The notes under the pieces: generated by a model
The model's input: the letters and a program-made list of their open reading frames with translations, nothing else
The model's database searches: none
Told to the model about the DNA's origin: nothing
Shown here: piece after piece, positions 8,131 through 16,189 of the stretch
Numbering within the stretch: the stretch's first letter is position 1
How the letters are laid out: each line of letters opens with the position of its first letter
Position numbers and translations under genes: made by a program
Assembly: GCF_027257845.1 (NCBI RefSeq)
Contig: NZ_JAPVOT010000027.1
Location: 1-38,847 of the forward strand
Source of the DNA: Alteromonas sp. BMJM2
GTDB lineage: Bacteria; Pseudomonadota; Gammaproteobacteria; Enterobacterales; Alteromonadaceae
DNA length: 38,847 bases
Direction: 5' to 3'

Positions 8131-8973
8131 ATGAAGCTTATCAGCGAAAACAGAGCATTTGGAGGCACCCACCTTCGTTATAGTCATCCGTCAGAGTCTA
8201 CGAATTGCGAAATGACGTTCGCCATATTTTTACCGCCATTCGCCAGTAAAGAAAAACCAGTACCTGTGCTGTATTGGCTATCGGGGCTAACGTGTACTGA
8301 TCAGAATTTTATGCAAAAAGCGGGCGCTATGAAGTTGGCGAGTGAACTTGGTATGGCGATTGTCGCGCCAGATACTTCTCCTCGCGGAGAAGGTGTTCCC
8401 GACGATGAAAATGGTTCCTATGATTTTGGACTAGGAGCTGGCTTTTATCTCGACGCCACACAAGCTCCGTGGGATAAAAACTACAACATGTATTCTTACA
8501 TTACCGATGAGCTTCCAGCCCTGGTTGAGAGTAATTTTCCGGTAACGAAAGAGCGTGCACTTAGCGGTCATTCAATGGGCGGACATGGCGCCCTCGTTAT
8601 CGGTATGCGAAACCCTAATCGGTTTGTTTCAGTGTCAGCATTTAGTCCTGTGGCAAATCCTACTGAGTGCGAATGGGGTAAAAAAGCATTTAGCCATTAC
8701 CTTGGTGAGGATATCGAGCAGTGGAAAGCATACGATTCAGCCTTGTTGCTAGCAAGTAAGACCCACAGTATTCCATTGCTAGTAGAGCAAGGGACAAGTG
8801 ATGAGTTCATGCAAGAGCAGCTTAAGCCTCAAGCCTTAGTGCACGGTGCTCAGCAATCTGACACACAGCTTACGCTCAATATGCACGAAGGGTACGACCA
8901 CAGTTATTTCTTTATTGCGTCTTTCATTGAAGATCACCTTGAGTTTCACGCGGGTCACTTAGGTTTAATCTAA
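8131..8973 (+). CDS. fghA: S-formylglutathione hydrolase
   Basis: A 280-residue alpha/beta hydrolase that splits S-formylglutathione into formate and glutathione, the last step of glutathione-dependent formaldehyde detoxification. I chose the ATG at 8131 because GGAG stands six bases before it and MKLISENRAFGG matches the usual N-terminus; an ATG at 8113 is the alternative. The family signature SGLTCTDQNFMQKAGA is present (~51-66). The nucleophile sits in GHSMGGHGAL (Ser148), with Asp224 in GTSDEF and His257 in HEGYDHSYFF completing the triad. The partner dehydrogenase (adhC/frmA) is not in the window, so the enzyme is encoded apart from its pathway neighbour here. A hairpin with a T-run follows the gene. 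Confidence 0.94.
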   Translation: MKLISENRAFGGTHLRYSHPSESTNCEMTFAIFLPPFASKEKPVPVLYWLSGLTCTDQNFMQKAGAMKLASELGMAIVAPDTSPRGEGVPDDENGSYDFGLGAGFYLDATQAPWDKNYNMYSYITDELPALVESNFPVTKERALSGHSMGGHGALVIGMRNPNRFVSVSAFSPVANPTECEWGKKAFSHYLGEDIEQWKAYDSALLLASKTHSIPLLVEQGTSDEFMQEQLKPQALVHGAQQSDTQLTLNMHEGYDHSYFFIASFIEDHLEFHAGHLGLI

Positions 8974-8983
8974 AGCTACTTAA

Positions 8984-9020
8984 AAGGCGTCGGCTTTTCT
9001 CCGGCGTCTTCTTATTTTTT
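8984..9020 (+). terminator. Intrinsic terminator after fghA
   Basis: AAGGCGTCGG (8984-8993) pairs with CCGGCGTCTT (9001-9010) with two G-T wobbles, followed by CTTATTTTTT. Confidence 0.7.
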
Positions 9021-9112
9021 CACCGATCCTAACTATCGTTAATTTGTTGTATTCTCATGGTGTTCCTCAGGATAATTAAACCAACGTCTATATCCAGAAA
9101 CAACCGATGGTT

Positions 9113-9627
9113 TTATCCTCCATCTAGCCTATCTTTTATAATCTCTATGAGTATGTCGACTTCTTCATAACCTGCAACAGTATGCTTCGTTATATCAACC
9201 TTAAGACGCTCTAAGACTCTTTTGTTGCTTAGCAAAGCCTGTTTTATGTAGGTCATAGTTTTCTCCTTTGCGATGGCCGCGATTTCGTCCGCTAGCATCA
9301 TTGCGGTGGCTCTCATAATGTCGTAATCCTGCGCATCCATGTAATCTTGGCCGTAAAGTGCATCTACAACTGCAGGAATTTTGCTGTAGTGTTTTATTAC
9401 ATAATAGATATCAATAGCGTCTTTTCCCTGATACTCGATACCAAAGTCCACATCTTTCGTACCGCGCTCAATTGCGGCGTTATAGCCGTGAACCAGATAA
9501 TATCCCGTGCAGTAGCCCCTACAATTAGCAACGGAACGCTTAGCTCTGCGGCAATACCATGGATTTGGCTTTATACCTCGACAAGCCCTTTGGGCAGCTT
9601 TTCTGATACATCAAACGAGATAGTCAC
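9113..9627 (-). pseudogene. AbiEii-like nucleotidyltransferase toxin, disrupted
   Basis: Reading from a GTG at 9627, the frame gives VTISFDVSEKLPKGLVEV and hits an in-frame TAA at 9571-9573. Past that stop the same frame reads IHGIAAELSVPLLIVGATARD, the start of an AbiEii-type nucleotidyltransferase core. It then loses frame near 9494-9500. One base over, the protein continues LVHGYNAAIERGTKDVDFGIEYQGKDA and so on to the stop at 9113. The Gly-Ala-Thr-Ala-Arg-Asp and Asp-x-Asp (KDVDFG) motifs of the active site are thus still encoded, but split by one nonsense mutation and one single-base frameshift. An intact protein would have about 170 residues on this reading. The GTG overlaps the end of the antitoxin-like gene by 17 bases, as in coupled toxin-antitoxin operons. 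The remaining ORF from 9451 lacks the first catalytic motif. Confidence 0.72.
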
Positions 9628-10420
9628 GGTAAATCCTTTTTGCGGTATCAATATTGCGAAGGTCATCGCTGTTGAGTAGTTCAGCATAGACTAATAGTGG
9701 AGCGACACAGCTAGGCAATGCGCCTTTAATTTTTTCAAGCACTACAGGCGGCTCTACAATTTTTAGTATATTAACGCCTGTCTCTTCAGCACGTAGTCGG
9801 CGTAGCCTGAACGTTTTTAATAGGGCTTTATGTGCTTCAGCATCAGCATATATCTGGTATGTTTTGGGGGTAAGGTAATGTGTGTAGGCATCGGCGGCGA
9901 CTTCTCCGCCCCAGAGTGCTCCGTACTTATCTAGCGGTGCGTTACGAAGCTGCTCAATATCCTGAGGAACATATAGCCTTTGCTCCAGTTTTGCTTCCAT
10001 GTTGTGTGGATAAGCATCTAGCCATTTCGTTAGGAGCAGATCTTTTTCGTTGAGGACGACCCCCTTTATCCCTTTGTCGAGAATAAATGTGAGTTGCTTA
10101 AGGTCATCTAAAACTTGTTTTACCGTACCTACAGCAATTTCAGCTTGCTCCGCAAGTACCCGCATTGGCTGATTAACAAGTTCAGGCTTCAATAACAGCA
10201 TCATGATCAGTTTCATGCCTTTAGGTTGAAACGCCTTTCCTGTTAGCTTTCGCGCGTGTTGTATTTGATGCTCTTGAGGTGGTTTCTTGCCTCTGATATC
10301 AATATAAAAGGGAGGTATGTTGAGGTGCGCGTTGCCCGCCATATCGAGATAATCGATTCGTAACTCCCGACAAAGCTCGGCAATATTTGCAATAACAAGA
10401 CAAGGTGATTGTAAGTGCAA
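9611..10420 (-). pseudogene. AbiEi-like antitoxin, N-terminally truncated
   Basis: A 269-codon open frame from a TTG at 10420. The recognisable part begins CLVIANIAELCRELRIDYLD-MAGNAHLN, which in type IV AbiEi-like antitoxins lies roughly 80-100 residues into the protein. A PFYIDIRGKK segment and a winged-helix region (KLIMMLLLKPELVNQPMRVL to VKQVLDDLK, ~95-135) follow. The C-terminal domain is continuous to the stop. Upstream the frame runs into TAG at 10442-10444 and then into the promoter of the next operon, so the N-terminal domain appears deleted. It is paired with the broken AbiEii-like toxin downstream. It could still bind DNA through the winged helix, but toxin control is moot because the toxin is dead. 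Confidence 0.62.
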
Positions 10421-10547
10421 GCCAGGGCCGAGGCGAGCGTGCTACGATAGCTGGTCGAAACACACTCCTATAGCATTCCCCCCTTAACAGCCTTTTTTCT
10501 TCCTTTCTGAGCGATTAAAACATTATTACCTCAATTCAATGACTCTT

Positions 10548-10564
10548 CTTAAGCGTATCTTAAG
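10548..10564 (+). promoter_or_regulatory. PmrA-type box upstream of the GT2-VTT-GT39 operon
   Basis: CTTAAG-CGTAT-CTTAAG is a perfect match to the PmrA (BasR) direct repeat YTTAAK-N5-YTTAAK. A -10-like TAGAGT starts ten bases after the box (10575-10580), so the repeat covers the -35 position, as in activated PmrA promoters. The predicted transcript would start near 10587, about 47 bases before the ATG. Confidence 0.72.
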
Positions 10565-10633
10565 TTTCGCTTGTTAGAGTTTTCCGGTCGAAAATAGAAT
10601 TTGTTTGATCTTGGGGCTTTGACAGAGGGCTAC

Positions 10634-11368
10634 ATGCGAATTTCAGTTGTAATACCAGCGAAAAACGAAGAAGAAAATTTAAAACCGTTAATTGAGGAAA
10701 TTTATAGAGCGTTAACAGATGTAGCAAACTTCGAAGTCATCTATGTCGATGATGGAAGTACGGATAAGACATTTGAGAATTTGCTTTATCTGAAAGCGAG
10801 TGGCTTTGACAGAGTTAATGTACTACGGCATAAGCACTCGGTGGGACAAAGTACAGCTATTTGGACAGGGGTGAGCCATGCTGATGGAGAACTTGTAGTA
10901 ACACTTGATGCCGATGGGCAGAATGATCCCTCTGATATACCAAACCTCTTGACTATGGCCTCTCAATTTCCGTTAGGGAGTCACTTTTGCATTGCTGGTC
11001 ACCGTAAAAACAGAAAGGATACAGCTTGGAAAAGATTTCAGTCAAAACTAGCAAATTCGGTAAGAAGTAAATTTCTTAATGATGATACACATGACACCGG
11101 ATGTGGGTTGAAGGTCTTTCCAAAACAAACATTCCTCGAATTACCCTATTTTGATCATATGCATCGTTTTCTGCCAGCACTGATCCGGCGACAAGGTGGG
11201 ATCATTAAAGTTGTTGACGTGAATCACAGAGACAGGCGATTCGGAAAATCAAAATATAATATGTTAGGGCGGCTTGGGGTCGGACTAATTGATATGGCAG
11301 GAGTTTATTGGCTTCAGAAACGTAATAAACTTAATGATGTCGTCTTAGAAAATGAAGAGAGTATCTAA
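10634..11368 (+). CDS. Polyprenyl-phosphate glycosyltransferase, GT2 (FlmF/DPM1-like)
   Basis: A 244-residue GT-A fold enzyme. ISVVIPAKNEEENL opens it, VIYVDDGSTD and TLDADGQNDPSD carry the nucleotide-sugar and metal Asp residues, and DTGCGLKVF-PKQTF plus YFDHMHRFLPALIRRQG and GKSKYNM are the acceptor-side motifs. This set is typical of the short GT2 enzymes that load a sugar onto undecaprenyl phosphate for lipid A decoration (Francisella FlmF2 type). No C-terminal membrane helices are present, only a hydrophobic GVGLIDMAGVYWLQ segment, so it is probably membrane-peripheral. I start at the ATG at 10634, with GAGGG just upstream. It is the first gene of a tight operon with a VTT protein and an ArnT-like transferase. 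The transferred sugar cannot be predicted. Confidence 0.86.
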   Translation: MRISVVIPAKNEEENLKPLIEEIYRALTDVANFEVIYVDDGSTDKTFENLLYLKASGFDRVNVLRHKHSVGQSTAIWTGVSHADGELVVTLDADGQNDPSDIPNLLTMASQFPLGSHFCIAGHRKNRKDTAWKRFQSKLANSVRSKFLNDDTHDTGCGLKVFPKQTFLELPYFDHMHRFLPALIRRQGGIIKVVDVNHRDRRFGKSKYNMLGRLGVGLIDMAGVYWLQKRNKLNDVVLENEESI

Positions 11369-12085
11369 TTGAATTCCAGTCTCCTTCGTTTCTTCATTAT
11401 GGTACTTACCATTCTGTTTTTTAGTCATTTGATTTCGCTCTCTCCCTCATTTGACGCATTTAATCAGGAGTGGATAGACAAGCATACCCGTAATAATGGA
11501 GTGACAGGGATAGCCAAATTTTTAGCCGTCTCAGTATTTTTACTTTCTATCGGACTTCCACGTCAGTTAGTCGCATTTATGGGGGGGTATGCCTTTGGAT
11601 TTGCTGAGGGTGTCATCTATTCAACATTAGCAGCTACCCTCAGCTGTGCAACATTAATGGCAGTGTCCCGATATTTCGCTAGACCGATTATTATTCAACA
11701 CTTTGAAATGCGGGTGCGCAAGTTAGACCACTTTCTACTTCGTTCTCCCTTTCTTAAGTCCGTTATCATTAGACTGTTGCCAGTAGGGAATAACCTACTC
11801 ACAAACATTTTTGCTGGCGTTTCAAAGATTCCACGACGCTCTTTTATTCTTGGGTCTACTATTGGCTACATCCCTCAAATGGCTGTTTTTGTATTGATGG
11901 GTAAGGGTGTATTAGTCAACTCAGAGCTTAACATAATCATAAGCGCCCTATTATTTGGGATTTCAAGCTTGCTAAGCGCATATCTTTTTAAGGTTTATCG
12001 TCGTCAGTATAATGACGATAAAACTCTTCGTTCACTCACAAAAAGCAGCATATGTAGCAATGAATCAGACGAGCTTAGCCATTAA
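11369..12085 (+). CDS. VTT/TVP38-type (DedA-like) membrane protein
   Basis: A 238-residue polytopic protein starting at a TTG immediately after the GT2 stop, with GAGAG about eight bases upstream. The VTT domain (~residues 60-200) shows GLPRQLVAFMGGYAFGFAEG, the Arg-containing SRYFARP turn, RLLPVGNNLLTNIFAGVSKI and IGYIPQMAVFVLMGKG. These are the conserved re-entrant and helix motifs of TVP38/TMEM64/DedA proteins. Some DedA proteins (UptA) have been shown to recycle undecaprenyl phosphate across the membrane. Lying between a lipid-linked sugar synthase and a lipid-linked sugar transferase, this one is a good candidate to move the carrier or the loaded carrier. That role is inference. Confidence 0.84.
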   Translation: MNSSLLRFFIMVLTILFFSHLISLSPSFDAFNQEWIDKHTRNNGVTGIAKFLAVSVFLLSIGLPRQLVAFMGGYAFGFAEGVIYSTLAATLSCATLMAVSRYFARPIIIQHFEMRVRKLDHFLLRSPFLKSVIIRLLPVGNNLLTNIFAGVSKIPRRSFILGSTIGYIPQMAVFVLMGKGVLVNSELNIIISALLFGISSLLSAYLFKVYRRQYNDDKTLRSLTKSSICSNESDELSH

Positions 12086-13802
12086 ACATAAGAACAAGCA
12101 CTCAAATTATACTTTCTGGCTTTTTGTACTTGCTAGCGTGTTGATATTTATCGGGCTTGGGTTAAGAGATCCCTGGCCTGCTGACGAACCTCGTTTTGCA
12201 CAAGTTGCAAAAGAAATGGTTGAAACAGGTCAGTGGTTCTTTCCAGCCAGAGCGGAAGAGTTTTATCCTGATAAACCACCTGTGTTTATGTGGTCTATCG
12301 CTTTTTTCTTTGCGCTACTCGGGTCAATTAAGATTGCCTTTCTGCTCCCATCTGCTTTATGCAGCCTACTCACACTTTTTTTGGTGTATGACATCTCAAA
12401 ACGACTGTGGAGTACAAAAGAAGCACTGATCGCAACGTCACTTCTTTTATTGAGTTTTCAATTTTTGCTTCAAGCCAAGTCTGCACAAATAGACGCAATG
12501 GTTTGCTGCTGGATAACAATCGGATGCTATGGTCTTCTGCGCTTTTTCTTAGTTGACAGGCAATGGCGTTGGTATTACCTCGCGTTTTTCTTCATGGGAA
12601 TTGGCGTCATCACAAAAGGGGTCGGATTTTTATCAGCCCTGATGCTGATACCATACTTGATACATCGACGCGTTTGGCCTCAGCGGGACATAACTAAGAA
12701 GCAAACCAAAAACTCCGTATTACCGTGGATAATGGGTGCAGTGGTGATGTTACTGGCTATATCACTATGGTTTGTACCTATGTTGATATTGGTCGAAAAT
12801 AGCCACGATCCATCACTTGCTCTATACAGAGATAACATTCTTTTCAGACAAACGGTCACTCGATATGCTGATTCCTGGCATCACATAAAGCCGTTCTGGT
12901 ATTACCTCGTTGAGGTTATTCCATTATTCTGGCTGCCAATTAGCATCGCTCTTCCATGGCTCATCCCATTTTGGTATCGCGCAATTAAAAAAGGTGATGC
13001 CCGCATACTCTTACCGTTGGGTTGGATTGTACTTGTCCTGCTTTTCTTCAGTGTAAGTCCTGGCAAACGGGGGGTGTACATATTACCCGCATTGCCGATG
13101 CTGGCACTGATCTCTGCGCCCTACTTTGATTCAGTTGTTAATAAAAAAGTATTTTCCTGGCTTTTGTGGGGTGTTGTATTTTTACTATCAGTAGGCTTAT
13201 TGGGGTCTGGTTTTTCCGGCATAGTAGAAGCATCATTCGCCCTAAAATTAGAAGAAAAGTTCGGGCTTTCTCCGTGGATGTTTTTTCTAGTAACGGGGGT
13301 ACTGACGTGTCTGGTTACTGTGATTACTTCTAGAGGGGAGCACTGGAAAGCCTGGCCCTATTTCTTGTGTACTCTTTGGGGCATGTACGCTACTTGGGGT
13401 TACACTTTACTTGAAGATGTAAAAACCCCTAAAAGCGTATTTGAAAATATTGAAACAGAAATTGGTAAACATGATGCAACTATTGCACTTGTTGATTTGT
13501 CTGAACAGTTTATTCTCTTCTCGCCTTATCCCATCATTCACTTTGGTCATCATACCCCTGTTGATCAGCAATTGTCTGCCGCCTACCAGTGGCTGGAGAA
13601 GACTGACAAGGGAAGGTATATCCTCGTCGATGAAAAACACGTACGCAACGATTGTTTTAAAAAAGAAATGGTAACGTCTGTAGGATATGCACATCGCGTC
13701 CACTGGGTACTATTATCGCAAGAGGCATTAACCGAAAAGTGTCCACTTACGAAAACGACGACTGAGATCTTTAGTTATATCCCAGACAGGCCCGTTACGT
13801 GA
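12060..13802 (+). CDS. ArnT-like GT39 glycosyltransferase
   Basis: A 580-residue integral membrane transferase from the ATG at 12060, which overlaps the preceding gene by 26 bases; an ATG at 12012 would add 16 residues. After the first helix comes DPWPADEPRFAQVAKEM, with the Asp-Glu pair in the first periplasmic loop that is essential in ArnT/PMT enzymes, followed by YPDKPPVFMW, the second conserved ArnT loop motif. About a dozen helices follow to ~residue 430. The C-terminal region is a soluble, probably periplasmic domain. GT39 enzymes of this type take a sugar from a polyprenyl phosphate donor and attach it to lipid A or another envelope acceptor on the periplasmic side. The aminoarabinose pathway genes are absent, so the sugar may differ from L-Ara4N. 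Confidence 0.87.
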   Translation: MNQTSLAIKHKNKHSNYTFWLFVLASVLIFIGLGLRDPWPADEPRFAQVAKEMVETGQWFFPARAEEFYPDKPPVFMWSIAFFFALLGSIKIAFLLPSALCSLLTLFLVYDISKRLWSTKEALIATSLLLLSFQFLLQAKSAQIDAMVCCWITIGCYGLLRFFLVDRQWRWYYLAFFFMGIGVITKGVGFLSALMLIPYLIHRRVWPQRDITKKQTKNSVLPWIMGAVVMLLAISLWFVPMLILVENSHDPSLALYRDNILFRQTVTRYADSWHHIKPFWYYLVEVIPLFWLPISIALPWLIPFWYRAIKKGDARILLPLGWIVLVLLFFSVSPGKRGVYILPALPMLALISAPYFDSVVNKKVFSWLLWGVVFLLSVGLLGSGFSGIVEASFALKLEEKFGLSPWMFFLVTGVLTCLVTVITSRGEHWKAWPYFLCTLWGMYATWGYTLLEDVKTPKSVFENIETEIGKHDATIALVDLSEQFILFSPYPIIHFGHHTPVDQQLSAAYQWLEKTDKGRYILVDEKHVRNDCFKKEMVTSVGYAHRVHWVLLSQEALTEKCPLTKTTTEIFSYIPDRPVT

Positions 13803-13861
13803 GGAATGAATATTTTCATACAATTAAAAAATAATGCGAAAATTTTCATTCCACAGTTTTT

Positions 13862-13878
13862 CTTAAGCGTTATTTAAG
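13862..13878 (+). promoter_or_regulatory. PmrA-type box upstream of eptA-dgkA
   Basis: CTTAAG-CGTTA-TTTAAG is the same direct repeat as upstream of the GT2 operon, sharing the first nine bases CTTAAGCGT. A weak -10-like TAACTT begins ten bases after the box (13889), the same spacing as at the first box. A TTGACA at 13881 is an alternative -35 for a basal promoter. Confidence 0.7.
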
Positions 13879-13924
13879 TTTTGACAGGTAACTTGTGTGC
13901 TAAGAAGTACACGAGAACCTTATT

Positions 13925-15532
13925 GTGAAATTTCCAAGAACACTAAATTTTAATCCTACATCAGCTCAGTTCATTTTACTTTCTTCATTATTTATCGCAG
14001 CAATATTCAACGCACCATTTTTGTCTGCTATTTATGAAGTTGTAGCCCCTGTAACATTGAATGAGTGGATATTTTTTCTCTCTGTACCGCTCTTGCTAAC
14101 CTTTTTGAATGTTATTTTTTTAAGTCTTTTTGGTGCTTTATTTTTGCCTCGCATCACAGTTGCAATTACCTTCCTTGTCAGTTCTCTTCTACTTTACGGC
14201 ACCTTGGCTTATGGTGTAATTTTCGATAAGAGCATGATACAGAATGTAATCGAAACAAATTCTGGTGAAGCCTTTTCTTATCTAAATTCAACACTTGTTG
14301 TATTCTTCTCTTTGTTGGGGTTAATCCCTGTATTTGCGATTTTCAACCTAGAAATAAATGGGAAGCTCAAGGCGCGAATTAAGCACCTTCTAATACTGAA
14401 CTTATTAGCTTTACTGGGTATTGCAATTATAGCCACGTTCCTTTTCAAGAGTTATGCAGCTGTCGGCAGAAATAACAAAGACCTAACGAAGTATATTATT
14501 CCCTACGCCTTTTATGATTCAGGGTACAAATACCTTAGGGACACTTACTTTTATCCGCCTTTACCCTACAAAGTGTTAGACAAGCGTCCCTACGTAAAAG
14601 GGAATACTGATATACATCCATCTACTACTGTATTAGTGGTTGGCGAAACGGCCAGAGCGGACAAGTTTTCAAGCAACGGCTATTCGAGGCGTACTACGCC
14701 TAATATCCAGAATGCAGGTGCAATCAGTTTTAGCAAGGTAACATCTTGCGGTACTGCTACCGCCGTTTCCGTGCCATGTATGTTCTCAAGGCTCACACGA
14801 GAAAATTATAATTCGCGTATTGCAGACAGTCAGGACAATGTTTTAGACATCATTCATCGTGCAGGTGTTAACGTTACCTGGATTGACAATAACAGTAGCT
14901 GTAAAGGCGTATGCAAGAGGGTAAATACCATAGACTTCAACCCGTCCAGAGATCCAAAGTTGTGCGATGGAGATTATTGTTATGATGAGGTACTTGTTGA
15001 CCTTTTAAGAGAAACTCTTTCAACGCCATCTAAAGAAAATAGAGTGATAGTCTTGCATATGATTGGCTCACACGGGCCTACATATTACCGGAGATACCCA
15101 AAGAAATTTACTAAGTTCGTGCCTGATTGCCCTAGAAGTGATATTCAAAATTGTGAAGAGGCAGAACTGACAAATACGTACGATAATACTATTGCATACA
15201 CAGACTACGTGCTAGGCCAGATTATTGAACAACTCTCCACTATTCCTAATTCGTCGATGTTTTATTTATCGGATCATGGTGAGTCATTGGGAGAGAAAGG
15301 GCTTTATTTGCACGGTTTCCCTTATAATTTAGCGCCTTTTGAGCAAACGCATGTGCCAATGGTTTATTGGGCCTCCAAGTTTAGCCAGCCTCAATACAGT
15401 GATTGCGTAAATTCGTTATCCAGTCATCCTTATTCGCAGGACAACCTTTTTGACACATTGCTTGGTCTTTCTAATGTACAGAGTAGCACCTACCAACCCA
15501 CTCAGGATATTTTACAAAAATGCGAATCATAG
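13925..15532 (+). CDS. eptA: Lipid A phosphoethanolamine transferase
   Basis: A 535-residue EptA/PmrC-family enzyme, close to the usual ~545. Five N-terminal helices (~residues 15-180) anchor it in the inner membrane, followed by the periplasmic alkaline-phosphatase-like domain. Active-site elements are all visible: Glu241 in VVGETARADKFS, nucleophile Thr279 in SCGTATAVSVPCMFS with the flanking Cys275/Cys285 pair, His383 in GSHGPTYYRRYP, Asp450-His451 in LSDHGES, and His463 in YLHGFPY. It moves phosphoethanolamine from phosphatidylethanolamine to lipid A phosphates, which lowers negative charge and gives polymyxin resistance. The start is a GTG at 13925. It is preceded by a PmrA-type box and overlaps dgkA by 13 bases, so the two are cotranscribed. 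Confidence 0.95.
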   Translation: MKFPRTLNFNPTSAQFILLSSLFIAAIFNAPFLSAIYEVVAPVTLNEWIFFLSVPLLLTFLNVIFLSLFGALFLPRITVAITFLVSSLLLYGTLAYGVIFDKSMIQNVIETNSGEAFSYLNSTLVVFFSLLGLIPVFAIFNLEINGKLKARIKHLLILNLLALLGIAIIATFLFKSYAAVGRNNKDLTKYIIPYAFYDSGYKYLRDTYFYPPLPYKVLDKRPYVKGNTDIHPSTTVLVVGETARADKFSSNGYSRRTTPNIQNAGAISFSKVTSCGTATAVSVPCMFSRLTRENYNSRIADSQDNVLDIIHRAGVNVTWIDNNSSCKGVCKRVNTIDFNPSRDPKLCDGDYCYDEVLVDLLRETLSTPSKENRVIVLHMIGSHGPTYYRRYPKKFTKFVPDCPRSDIQNCEEAELTNTYDNTIAYTDYVLGQIIEQLSTIPNSSMFYLSDHGESLGEKGLYLHGFPYNLAPFEQTHVPMVYWASKFSQPQYSDCVNSLSSHPYSQDNLFDTLLGLSNVQSSTYQPTQDILQKCES

Positions 15533-15927
15533 ACGAAACCACATCAGAAATGTATTTCGACCCCAAAGCTAAACCAAAGGGCATGTTGCGTATTGTATTA
15601 GCAATGAAAAACTCAGTAAGAGCTATAACTTGGCTTGTTAAAAACGAGTCAGCGTTCCGGCAAGAATTTATCTTACTTGTCTTAGCAGCGGTAGTGCTTG
15701 CTCTTTGGTCAATTTCTTATATGGAAAAGGCGATTTTGCTTTCCTCCGTACTCTTCATTCTGTTCGCTGAAATTGTTAATACTGCAATTGAGGTCACTAT
15801 TGACCGTATTGGAAAAGAGATTCACCCACTGTCAGGCTTAGCGAAAGATTTAGGCTCAGCGGGTGTTTTCGTGGCTATCGCAATTTCATCATTGTTATGG
15901 ATAGGAACACTGTGTAGGTATTTTTGA
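15520..15927 (+). CDS. dgkA: Diacylglycerol kinase
   Basis: A 135-residue small integral-membrane kinase, slightly longer than E. coli DgkA (122) at the N-terminus. Conserved elements are NESAFRQE (amphipathic helix with the metal Glu), three membrane helices, and EIVNTAIEVTIDRIG with the catalytic Glu, followed by HPLSGLAKDLGSAGVF. It phosphorylates diacylglycerol to phosphatidic acid. EptA releases diacylglycerol whenever it uses phosphatidylethanolamine, so the overlapping eptA-dgkA pair recycles its own by-product. The ATG at 15520 lies inside the eptA frame and has no clear ribosome binding site; an ATG at 15550 is the alternative start. The pairing and the shared PmrA-type box support coregulation. 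Confidence 0.92.
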   Translation: MRIIDETTSEMYFDPKAKPKGMLRIVLAMKNSVRAITWLVKNESAFRQEFILLVLAAVVLALWSISYMEKAILLSSVLFILFAEIVNTAIEVTIDRIGKEIHPLSGLAKDLGSAGVFVAIAISSLLWIGTLCRYF

Positions 15928-15930
15928 TTC

Positions 15931-15991
15931 GAACATGTTGGCACCACAATATGGTAACGCTCAGGTATGAGTCAAACTTTCCAACACGTTC
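15931..15991. repeat. Imperfect inverted repeat after dgkA
   Basis: GAACATGTTGG (15931-15941) is mirrored by CCAACACGTTC (15981-15991) with one mismatch and a 39-base interior. The interior has its own short pair, CTCA-GGTA-TGAG. It has no T-run, so it is not a standard terminator. It lies between the envelope genes and the integrase remnant and may be a residue of the mobile element. Confidence 0.5.
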
Positions 15992-16141
15992 ATATTGCTA
16001 AAAGCATTAAATCCCTATAATTCACAAACTTTAAAATGGGAAGTTAAAGTGTGTTTTAACTATGGGACTTATTACAAATATCACTAGATGCAGTAATCCG
16101 CTAATTGAACGTAACTACCTAAAAGCTCGCAGCAAGCCAAC

Positions 16142-16189
16142 GGCTGCTTCACACAGAGCAGCCCAATAGTCTCAATGGCTCCTTGAGAC
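16142..16189. repeat. Two consecutive hairpins at the integrase 3' end
   Basis: GGCTGCT (16142-16148) pairs with AGCAGCC (16157-16163), and GTCTCAA (16169-16175) pairs with TTGAGAC (16183-16189). The second includes the integrase stop codon. Neither is followed by a clear U-tract on either strand. Confidence 0.55.

Noticed and set aside
9347..9679. Plus-strand open frame of 110 codons opposite the toxin remnant
   Set aside because: It is antisense to the recognisable nucleotidyltransferase motifs and shows no protein-like pattern.
15931..15991. Integron attC-like site between dgkA and the integrase remnant
   Set aside because: The arms do not carry the GTTRRRY/RYYYAAC core sequences, and the recombinase remnant is a phage-type integrase, not an integron integrase.
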